Origin: Gemmatimonadetes bacterium bin94
Lineage (GTDB): Bacteria; Gemmatimonadota; Gemmatimonadetes; Longimicrobiales; Gaopeijiaceae
Length of the DNA stretch: 64,000 bases
Reading direction: 5' to 3'
NCBI GenBank assembly: GCA_002238865.1
Contig: MPNE01000007.1
Span: 1 to 64,000 of the forward strand
Part shown: in pieces, positions 52,998 through 59,651 of the stretch
How positions within the stretch are numbered: position 1 is the first letter of the stretch
Layout: every line of letters begins with the position of its first letter
Notes under the pieces: model-generated
What the model was told of the DNA's origin: nothing
Seen by the model: only the letters and a program-made list of their open reading frames with translations
The model's database searches: none
Program-made: the position numbers and the translations under genes

Positions 52998-54158
52998 TCA
53001 GCCGCGAACCCTCCGGCGGCCTTCCAGTGCCGTCCTGAGTTGTCCAGCGCGCGGCCTCTGGTAGCACCTGAGCACCGTCTGGGCATCCCGCCAGCCGCCA
53101 AGCTCGCAGAGCACCTTGAGCGGCAGGTCCATCAGGTCGCTGGCGAACTTGCGCCTCAGCGAGTGCCAGCCCCGCCGCGGCTTCGGCTCCAGTCCTGCGA
53201 GCGTCTCGGCCTTGTTCCACCACTGAAAGACGGAAGAGCGGTCCACCGACCGCGTGGCGTCCCTCGACGAGGGCAGCACCGGGGCATTGCCGGTCCCGGC
53301 GCCCATCACGCACGCCTCTTGCAACACCTCGACCGCCTCGTCCGTCATCGGCGTGACGTGCTCGTAGCCGGTCTTCTCGTGCTCCGCGCGCCACCGCACC
53401 TCGCGACCCTCGAAATCGATGTCCCTCCAACGAAGGTTGCGGATGGCCCCGATCCGGTGGCCCGTCTCGTGGGCGAGCACGAACGCGACGTGAAACCGCC
53501 AATCGACCCGCCGCGACACCCCGAGCATCGCCTGGTACTCCTCCTCGGAGAGAACGACCCGGGCGGGGTTCTTCTCCTTGGGCGTCGTCAGTCCCCTCAG
53601 CGGGTTCGAGTCGAGAAGGAGCCTGCCCTCCTCGTCTCTGGACTTCGTCGCCCAGTTGAGCACCGCGAGCAGGAACTTCAGGTCCAACTCGATGGTCCGG
53701 TTGGACACGGGCTTCCCGCTCGGTCCGACCCTGCCCGCCCTGCGCTCCCGGATGAAGCGGTCCCAATCGCGCTGAGACAGGGTCTCGGGCCTTCGATCCC
53801 GCCCGAGAAAGTCGAGAAACATCCTCGTCCCGATTCTGTCCCGGTGCCGGACCCGCTTCGTCTTGGAGGGCGTCACCTCCTCACCGTAGATTTCAAAGAG
53901 CTTCTCCATCGTGAGCGGCTCGGGCTCGGCTTCCGCCTTGCCGTTCAGGTCCGGGCTTGCGAACCCGGCCGCGAACTCGTCCGCTTGCCGCTTCGCTCTC
54001 ACCCATTCGCGGTGCCCGAGGGACCGGGTGAGCCTGCGACCGTTCTCGCGCCACTCGATCTGGAGGATGCCGGTTTTCGGATCCGGGAACACCCGGACCC
54101 GGTTGCGGCCCCATTCGCCGGCGCCATAGCTCCGGCGGCTTCGTTTCGTGCGTGCCAT
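52998..54158 (-). CDS. Tyrosine recombinase (integrase)
   Basis: Site-specific recombinase expected to integrate and excise the island. The 386-aa protein has an N-terminal SAM-like region (MEKLFEIYGEEVTPSKTKRVRHRD...FLDFLG) and a catalytic domain with Arg in ETGHRIGAIRNLRWRDIDF (about residue 234), HxxR in RGWHSLRRKFASDLMD (about 331), GGWRDAQTVLRCYQRP with the nucleophile Tyr (about 364). ATG at 54158 has GGAGGAAT eight bases upstream and a basic start (MARTKRSRRSYG); the longer frame to 54260 lacks similarity. Its position at the istB boundary marks it as the island integrase. Confidence 0.93.
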   Translation of the reverse strand: MARTKRSRRSYGAGEWGRNRVRVFPDPKTGILQIEWRENGRRLTRSLGHREWVRAKRQADEFAAGFASPDLNGKAEAEPEPLTMEKLFEIYGEEVTPSKTKRVRHRDRIGTRMFLDFLGRDRRPETLSQRDWDRFIRERRAGRVGPSGKPVSNRTIELDLKFLLAVLNWATKSRDEEGRLLLDSNPLRGLTTPKEKNPARVVLSEEEYQAMLGVSRRVDWRFHVAFVLAHETGHRIGAIRNLRWRDIDFEGREVRWRAEHEKTGYEHVTPMTDEAVEVLQEACVMGAGTGNAPVLPSSRDATRSVDRSSVFQWWNKAETLAGLEPKPRRGWHSLRRKFASDLMDLPLKVLCELGGWRDAQTVLRCYQRPRAGQLRTALEGRRRVRG

Positions 54159-54766
54159 CGTTCGATTCCTCCTCGATTGATGGACTGCACGATCTGCGCG
54201 TTTGAAAGGTCGCGTGGCCGAGGGTATTCCGCCAGACTGACGGGGGTGTTTCGAGTGCACAGGATCCTCCCGAAACCGGGCCGAGAGTGAATGGTCGGCC
54301 CGCCGCTTCGGGCTTCGTGATCTTGGAGCGGCGTGCCGTGATTCGGAGGCGGTCCTCGACGCGCCCGATGCCGGAGGTGTCCGGCGCCCATCGGAGTGAA
54401 ACGGACATGCACGGCTCGGCAGCGAAACCCGCTTCCTGCGGTCACTACAGGCCTCCCGACAGCCTTAAGGAATCGCCATACCGTGAAGCAGCCGGTCATC
54501 GCTTCTTCGGAGGGTGCGGCCCCGAGGCTCGACGAGCCCCCCGGCGGCCGTTCACGAGACCCTCAACCCGGAGTGCGACGGTTACGAGCGGGAAGCCGAG
54601 GAGGTCGGCGGCGTCGCATGGGACCTGCCATGTGCGGCCCGGGACCGAGAACCCGACGACCCTTGGGAGCGCGGACCACGGGCTCCCTTCTCAAGGGAAT
54701 TCGTCAACCGCAATGACGGTATCTCCCGAATCACCCAGAATCGTGCAGGATCATCCTCCAAAGGCC
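54159..54766. other. 608-bp island segment without a supported gene
   Basis: Lies between the integrase promoter and the small conserved protein gene. Several overlapping frames are open on both strands because the DNA is GC-rich, but none has a ribosome site plus recognisable protein features. It may hold the integrase promoter, regulatory sites or a decayed gene. Confidence 0.35.
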
Positions 54767-55078
54767 TCAATACGCAACCTCGTAGTGGACCTCGTCAACG
54801 CAGGTCTGCTTCCGGCTATGATTGGTCGCGGTCTCCCATGGGTCATCGTGAGCGACGGGCCGTACGATGTCGTCGAGAAACATGCACCGCCAGTTCTCTT
54901 CGTTGGTGGGCCGAAGCCCGCCGCTGCTGTCCCCTCCCGTCTGGATTGAAAGCACCTTGTAGTGCCCCTTCTTCTTTCCGAGGGTGTGGGGAGATAGGAT
55001 CCGGTAGTGGTCGCGGTACCAGCAGGCCACCGATGTCTTGTTCTGGATCGCTTGTCTCATCAGATCGTAGGTGCTCAT
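54767..55078 (-). CDS. Small conserved protein, partner of the Shedu-like nuclease
   Basis: A 103-aa cytoplasmic protein: MSTYDLMRQAIQNKTSVACW, a central YRILSPHTLGKKKGHYKVLS strand pair, ENWRCMFLDDI, and a C-terminal NHSRKQTCVDEVHYEV. I recall uncharacterised proteins with the same order of blocks (I-x-x-A-I-x-N-K...HxRxQTCVDxVxxEV), so it is probably a real conserved family of unknown function. It lies 42 bp downstream of the DUF4263 nuclease gene on the same strand and is likely co-transcribed. Confidence 0.75.
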   Translation of the reverse strand: MSTYDLMRQAIQNKTSVACWYRDHYRILSPHTLGKKKGHYKVLSIQTGGDSSGGLRPTNEENWRCMFLDDIVRPVAHDDPWETATNHSRKQTCVDEVHYEVAY

Positions 55079-55120
55079 TGACGTTCCTTGTGGAGATAAG
55101 GCTTGAGTTGGACTGTCATT

Positions 55121-56359
55121 TCAGGCATTCGCTAGTAGGTTCTTCAGCTGCGCCGCCGCGCGCTTGCCGAGGATGTCGTAGGGGAGAACCTTGGTTCGGT
55201 GAAGGGTTACGTTCAGTTGCCGCAATATCTTCCTGGCCGTCTCGTTGGGGAGGTCGCTGTCGCGGCCAATGACGATCGTGATTCTCGGGTCTCTGGTGAC
55301 CCCGTAGAGCTCCCGGTCATCCCTTGAGGACGCGGCTATCCGCTCCTTGTAGAGCTGGACCTGGGCGAGCGCTCGTGCCAGCTTCGGTGCGAGCGAATAC
55401 GCGCTCGGGTATGCCTCTTGCCCTCCGTCGAAGAGGATGATCGGCTCACCCGGGCCCTTGAGTTCAAGCACGTCCCGGTACCCGTCATGGCGCCGAACCA
55501 CGAAGTCTAATTCAGCCTTCGCAAGCTTGACCCGGGACATCACTTCCGCGTACTCCAACCCAAGCAGCAGCGGATACCTCCTAAGATAATTGTGGAAATC
55601 AGTTTCTGAGGCCCCCTCTTTCGTGAGGAGTTCCCTGTAGCCTTCCACCGCGATCTCAACATCGTCCGCCAGACTGGGTGCCGGGTCGACCATGGCAATC
55701 GCCCGGCGACCTTCGGAAGTCCTACCAAGCTCGTTGGCTACTGCGCGTGCTACATCCACCCCCTCAGACTTGATCCAATTCCCTACTACGGCACCAACGG
55801 AGGATGCATCCTCCGCTATCGCCGCAGATAACAGGGAACGACCGCCGCCGATTTCCCGGAGCATGGCGTGTCGCCCCGGCTCTCGCTCGGCCCATCGCGT
55901 TAGCCCCTGCCTGTCGGCACTCAGTTCGAGGATCTCGTCCTGTCGGCGGGGATCGGCGACCGCCTTTCTGACCTCACGAACCATACTGATGCTGTTCACC
56001 CCGAACTGGCGCATCAGGTAGCTTCCCGCCGCCCCTGCGCGAGCCTCTGCCAGATAACGGTGGATGCGCACGACGAACACGTAGTTCAGGTCGTCTGTGT
56101 GGAGTGGCCCGTCCTCTGCGTCGTCGTCAATCGTCAGAAGTAGGCATGGAGTCATTCTGTCGGGGCAGGCTTCGACAACGCTTTCCGCAAGATCCTGGCC
56201 GTTGCGAAACTGTGCCGTGTCGTGGCCGATCAGACTCGGCCAGTCGAAGTCAAAGTACACCGGCAGCCCTGCAAGCCGCGTCGGGCTGCCCAGTCTCTGG
56301 CTCAGCGCCGGGTCCCAAGTATCCAAAATGCTCTCGAGTGTTCGACCGTGTTCGCTCAT
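55121..56359 (-). CDS. Shedu-like (DUF4263) nuclease
   Basis: Predicted anti-phage nuclease. The 412-aa protein has a variable N-terminal half and a C-terminal domain typical of DUF4263. NYLRRYPLLLGLEYAEVMSRV is followed by AELDFVVRRHDGYRDVLELK, where D and E-x-K (about residues 285-297) match the PD-(D/E)xK-like site. Then PKLARALAQVQLYKERI carries the conserved Gln helix (about 333), and RITIVIGRDSDLPNE is the next strand. ATG at 56359 (MSEHGRTLESILDTWD) is chosen; the frame is open to 56449. Shedu systems (sduA) work as a single gene in characterised cases; here it is followed by a small gene. The N-terminal region may act as sensor. Confidence 0.82.
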   Translation of the reverse strand: MSEHGRTLESILDTWDPALSQRLGSPTRLAGLPVYFDFDWPSLIGHDTAQFRNGQDLAESVVEACPDRMTPCLLLTIDDDAEDGPLHTDDLNYVFVVRIHRYLAEARAGAAGSYLMRQFGVNSISMVREVRKAVADPRRQDEILELSADRQGLTRWAEREPGRHAMLREIGGGRSLLSAAIAEDASSVGAVVGNWIKSEGVDVARAVANELGRTSEGRRAIAMVDPAPSLADDVEIAVEGYRELLTKEGASETDFHNYLRRYPLLLGLEYAEVMSRVKLAKAELDFVVRRHDGYRDVLELKGPGEPIILFDGGQEAYPSAYSLAPKLARALAQVQLYKERIAASSRDDRELYGVTRDPRITIVIGRDSDLPNETARKILRQLNVTLHRTKVLPYDILGKRAAAQLKNLLANA

Positions 56360-56816
56360 TGAGACCCCCACACCATCGCCACCTGACTCATCGGGCAGAA
56401 CGGCAGGCAGGGGAGTGGGCGCAGGTCCGAGATCCGCGGTCGGCGCCACTTGCTCGCTGGCGACGATGATCGCTTCACGCAGGCGAAGGCCTTCCGTCCT
56501 TCTTCAGTCTGCATTCTCAAGCTCCTTCGGTCTCCTGATGTCCATCGGGGGGTACCCATTGCCGGTTCGCCTCGGTTTGCTGCCGGATTTGCTCCAGACT
56601 AACCATGTGACGGAAGTTCCAGCTTGCCAACACGTCAGCTCGCGCGTGTACCTCCGTCTAGCCTAGCCCTGTCCACCTCCCTCGCGCTCCGGCCCGCCTA
56701 CATCGAGTACCAGTTGGACGGTGACGACGGAGGCGCCGCTGGCGGCGGCCGGTTCGCCTTTGGGACGGCTCTGGAAGCCGTTGGACGTCGCCGTTTCGGC
56801 GGCTGTTGACACCGAC
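56360..56816. other. Island intergenic region, no supported gene
   Basis: About 460 bp upstream of the Shedu-like gene before the tandem repeats of the mob region. Open frames here (for example the upstream extension of the Shedu frame to 56449) have no family features. It should contain the Shedu promoter. I see no RNA gene. Confidence 0.35.
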
Positions 56817-57070
56817 CGAAACGGTCCCCTGACTGTACGTCATGGCGATTCCGGCGACCGAGGGATTCCGTGCGTCGGACTCCCGCGCCGGGGGGGGCGA
56901 TCATGGCCTCCGGGGCAGCCGCCGTCGCTGCCCCGGAGTGGCGCGAAACCGTCTTTCCGGCAGATGCGTAGGCATCATTCCGGCGGTTCCGCAGGACCTC
57001 GATCCGCTCCCGCGCGGAGGGCGCGATCATGGCTGCCGGGGCAACCGCCGGAGCTGCCCCGGGGGGTGGG
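56817..57070. repeat. Two ~127-bp imperfect tandem repeats upstream of mobC
   Basis: Copy 1 is about 56817-56943 and copy 2 about 56944-57070. Both start with CGAAACSGTC, share ATTCCGGCG in the middle, and end with a near-identical 40-bp block (56897-56936 and 57023-57062). That block carries a dyad: CCGGGGCAGC with GCTGCCCCGG in copy 1, less perfect in copy 2. The repeats lie directly before the oriT-like hairpins and mobC and may be relaxosome-protein binding sites. Confidence 0.7.
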
Positions 57071-57128
57071 CGGCTGGTCGCCGCCCGCTGGCCCGCGTTT
57101 TTTTGCGGGTCTCCGTGGAGCCAGATGT

Positions 57129-57173
57129 GTTTTCGCTTCACGAAAACCTCTGGCCGGGGGGTTGTGCCCCCGG
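57129..57173. other. Candidate origin of transfer (oriT)
   Basis: Two inverted repeats lie 46-90 bp upstream of mobC. The first pairs GTTTTCG (57129-57135) with CGAAAAC (57141-57147) around a 5-nt loop. The second pairs CCGGGGG (57154-57160) with CCCCCGG (57167-57173) around GTTGTG and is followed by ACCCCC. A short hairpin followed by a pyrimidine-rich tract just upstream of mobC-mobA is the usual layout of oriT in mobilisable elements. The nick site is not known. Confidence 0.55.
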
Positions 57174-57218
57174 ACCCCCGAACGACATTCCGCGCGCCAC
57201 CAAAGGAGGCCGCCCGAC

Positions 57219-57563
57219 ATGGCCCGTCCCCGGAAGCCCGAGGCCGAGCGCAGGACCCGCACGATCGGCGTGCGCGTCACGACCGCGGAGGCCGCGGAGA
57301 TCGCCGAGCGGGCCGCAGCAGCCCGCATGACGAAGGGCGGCTACATGCGCCGCAGGGCGCTGGGGCAGCCGGTCCGCGAGGCGGCCGTTCACCGTCTTGG
57401 CGCCCGGGAGCGCGTCGAACTCCACCGGATCGGAGTCAATCTAAATCAGATCACCCGCGCCCTGAACTCCGGGGCCTCTGCGCCGCCGGGGACTCTGGAG
57501 GCGGTCGAGCGGGTGGGCGAGCTCGCGGCCGACCTGCTGAGCGGCGAGGTGCTGGGCCGATGA
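57219..57563 (+). CDS. mobC: MobC-like relaxosome accessory protein
   Basis: A 114-aa DNA-binding protein expected to bind oriT and help the relaxase. The N-terminus MARPRKPEAERRTRTIGVRV is basic, followed by TTAEAAEIAERAAAARMTKGGYMRR, a ribbon-helix-helix-type segment. LHRIGVNLNQITRALNSG is the signature of bacterial MobC proteins. The ATG at 57219 has a near-perfect AAAGGAGG ribosome site 10 bp upstream. Its stop overlaps the relaxase start (ATGA), so the two are made together. Confidence 0.88.
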   Translation: MARPRKPEAERRTRTIGVRVTTAEAAEIAERAAAARMTKGGYMRRRALGQPVREAAVHRLGARERVELHRIGVNLNQITRALNSGASAPPGTLEAVERVGELAADLLSGEVLGR

Positions 57564-58762
57564 TCCCGAAAATCAACGGACTGGGGCGCTCGTTCGCCGG
57601 AGTCGCGGCGTACTGTTTGCACGATGCCCCGGAGCCGGACGACCGGAGTCCTGAGACCTCGGAGCGGGTCGCATGGACCGATACCCGGAACCTGCCGACG
57701 ATCCGCGCGGAGCGGGCCGCGCGGCTGATGGCCGCGACCGCGAAGGCGGCCCCCGACCTCAAACGGCTGGCGGGCGCGGCGCGAGGGGGGCGCAAGCTGG
57801 CGAAGCCGGTCCTGCACTATTCGCTCAGTTGGGCGAGGGACGAGACGCCCAGCAGGCGGGAGATGAGCCGCGCGGTGGACGGGAGTCTGGGGGCGCTGGG
57901 GCTGGAGGGCCACGAGGCGCTGATCGTCGCGCACGATGACACCCGGCACCCCCATGTCCATGTGGTCGCCAACAGGGTCGATCCGGAGACCGGGAAGGCG
58001 GCGAAGCTCGGCAACAGCAAGCTCCGGCTGTCGCGCTGGGCCGAGGGCTACGAGCGGGACCAGGGCCGGATCCGGTGCGAGGAGCGGGTCAAGAACAACG
58101 AGCGACGGCGAGCGGGCCAGGAGTTGGTTCGAACCCCGTGGGAGCGGCCGCGCCACTGGGCGCGCGTCCGCCGCGAGAGGATGGTGCCCGGGCGGGCGCG
58201 GCGGGCGAGGGGGCCTGTCGACGAAGGGTGGGTCGACATGGAGGCCTGGGGGCGTGCCGAGGCGCAGGCTTGGGAGAAGGTCGAGGATCGGCGCATGCTG
58301 GAGTTCTCGCGGCTGGAGAGCCGGGTGCGGGAGGAATGGGCCGAGCTGCTCAAGCGGCAGGAGGACATGCGCCAGAGGCTCGACCGGGAGAGCCGCTCGC
58401 TGCTCGGGCGGCTCCGGATCTGGCGAATCGACCGCTCGTTGCGGGAACTGGCCGGGGCGGTTCGGGGCCGGGACGACCTTGTCGAGGGCTGGCGTGAGGA
58501 TCTCGACCGGTACAACAAGGGCGAGCGAGCCGCGCTGGGCAAGGCACACGCCGACAGCGCCCGGCAGATCGAGAGGAAGGTGCGCGAGGTGTACCGAAAG
58601 GGGCTGCAAGACGCGGAACGGCACGCACGGATCACTGTCCAGGACCTCGTCGAGCGGGCGGCGAGAGAGATAAAGGAGCGTGGCCCGAGCATAACCCGCC
58701 TTCCCATCCAGCCACCCCGGCCCCAGGGTCCCGAGCGTGGCGGGGGAGGGTTCGAGCGATGA
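57560..58762 (+). CDS. mobA: MOBP-type relaxase (MobA/VirD2 family)
   Basis: Nicks oriT and leads the strand into the recipient. The 400-aa protein has an N-terminal Tyr in FAGVAAYCLHD (about residue 18), the LHYSLSWARDETPSRREM segment and the three-histidine metal motif HDDTRHPHVHVVANRVDP (about residues 124-140). The C-terminal half is highly charged and helical (WEKVEDRRMLEFSRLESRVREEW), likely coiled coil. No coupling protein or type IV secretion genes are visible, so the island would be mobilised by a helper element. Start overlaps mobC by 4 bp. Confidence 0.9.
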   Translation: MIPKINGLGRSFAGVAAYCLHDAPEPDDRSPETSERVAWTDTRNLPTIRAERAARLMAATAKAAPDLKRLAGAARGGRKLAKPVLHYSLSWARDETPSRREMSRAVDGSLGALGLEGHEALIVAHDDTRHPHVHVVANRVDPETGKAAKLGNSKLRLSRWAEGYERDQGRIRCEERVKNNERRRAGQELVRTPWERPRHWARVRRERMVPGRARRARGPVDEGWVDMEAWGRAEAQAWEKVEDRRMLEFSRLESRVREEWAELLKRQEDMRQRLDRESRSLLGRLRIWRIDRSLRELAGAVRGRDDLVEGWREDLDRYNKGERAALGKAHADSARQIERKVREVYRKGLQDAERHARITVQDLVERAAREIKERGPSITRLPIQPPRPQGPERGGGGFER

Positions 58763-58939
58763 CCTTGGACTCTCCCCATCGTCAAATCGCATCGGCCGAA
58801 ACGACCGATCCAGAGTGGATTCGGGGAATCCACCGGCTGTGGAAAATCGCCCAAGATCGCCGAATTCGCCGACACTCCAAGGGTATGGGTCGGGTGGATT
58901 CCGCTTGGCGGAGGCATCCATAGCCTCCAGCCCCGTGGT

Positions 58940-59167
58940 TCAGGCACGCACCTCGAATTCCGAGCGGGGCAGGCCTGACTGGCGAATGATCGACATCAGG
59001 GTACCGACCCGCAGCTCTCGGTGGTCTGGAACCGGGACGGTGAGCGTTCCGTCGGCATCCGCCTTCTGCATGGCAATGTGGCTGCCCCGTCGTCGGACCT
59101 CGACGAAACCGTTGGCCGCCAAGATGCGGCAGGCTTCACGGCCGGACAGGACGCGAAGCCTAGCCAA
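58940..59167 (-). CDS. hicA: HicA-like mRNA interferase toxin
   Basis: A 75-aa toxin of the HicA double-stranded-RNA-binding fold. VLSGREACRILAANGFVEVRRRGSHIAMQ includes the catalytic-histidine motif GSHIAM, followed by TVPVPDHRELRVGTLMSIIRQ, all typical. TTG at 59167 gives LARLRVLSGRE, matching the usual family start; a TTG two codons earlier is possible. The start lies inside the last codons of hicB, so toxin is translated after antitoxin. HicA cleaves mRNA when free of HicB. Confidence 0.92.
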   Translation of the reverse strand: MARLRVLSGREACRILAANGFVEVRRRGSHIAMQKADADGTLTVPVPDHRELRVGTLMSIIRQSGLPRSEFEVRA

Positions 59168-59381
59168 CCGCAACCTCGATCTGAGTTACATAGACTTCGC
59201 CTCGCAGGCGCCGGTCGACCTCGCCGGGAGGCGCGGCCTCGAAGAACAGGGCAAGGGCTTCGGCGAGATTGTCGCGAGCCTCGGCCACGGTCTCACCTTG
59301 GCTCGCAACGTCCAACTCGGGGCAGAGCGCCACATAGCCATCACCCTCGCGCTCGACGATCGCAGTCAGGCGTCGGGTCAT
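59160..59381 (-). CDS. hicB: HicB-like antitoxin
   Basis: A 73-aa short HicB with the partial-RNase-H-type fold: RRLTAIVEREGDGYVALCPELDVASQGETVAEARDNL, in which the D-G-Y-x-A-x-x-P-E-L-D motif is diagnostic. It lacks the C-terminal DNA-binding helix-turn-helix or RHH domain of longer HicB proteins, so autoregulation may need another factor. ATG at 59381 has GGAGGAA six bases upstream. It precedes and overlaps hicA. Confidence 0.92.
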   Translation of the reverse strand: MTRRLTAIVEREGDGYVALCPELDVASQGETVAEARDNLAEALALFFEAAPPGEVDRRLRGEVYVTQIEVAVG

Positions 59382-59482
59382 TGCGGTTCCTCCATGGGTG
59401 CGAGGCCGAAGACCCGGTTGGCTTCGACGACCAAGGCGATGGCTGTCGCGAAGGTTCGCCCGGGCTTCTTCAAGGAATTCAT
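59378..59482 (-). CDS. Possible 34-aa leader ORF overlapping hicB
   Basis: Encodes MNSLKKPGRTFATAIALVVE and continues to APMEEPQ. Its TGA overlaps the hicB ATG (ATGA), so it could be translationally coupled. The hicB ribosome site GGAGGAA lies inside its last codons. No family is recognised, and GC-rich DNA yields such frames by chance, so the gene is uncertain. Confidence 0.35.
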   Translation of the reverse strand: MNSLKKPGRTFATAIALVVEANRVFGLAPMEEPQ

Positions 59483-59651
59483 GGTCCATTGACTCTACCG
59501 AATAACCGGGTTCGGTGCTACTTGCGCGACGGATCGCAGGGGTCCGCAGCATCGGGAGTGACCGATCAGGATCGCCCCGCCTCTGGATCGGCTCTAGTTT
59601 GACTGCCTTCATCGTCGCCCTCTCCAGTCCCGAACCGTATCCTACTCCTAA

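Noticed and set aside
54514..55272. Plus-strand frame across the integrase-Shedu gap
   Set aside because: It runs opposite the better supported 103-aa gene and Shedu gene and has a low-complexity Arg/Ser/Gly composition.
56698..57141. Minus-strand 147-codon frame with internal peptide repeats
   Set aside because: The repeated peptides come from the 127-bp DNA duplication; no ribosome site or family match, and conservation centres on the DNA dyad.
58910..58928. Hairpin GGAGGC/GCCTCC between relaxase and hicA as terminator
   Set aside because: Only six base pairs with no T tract; too weak to support as a feature.
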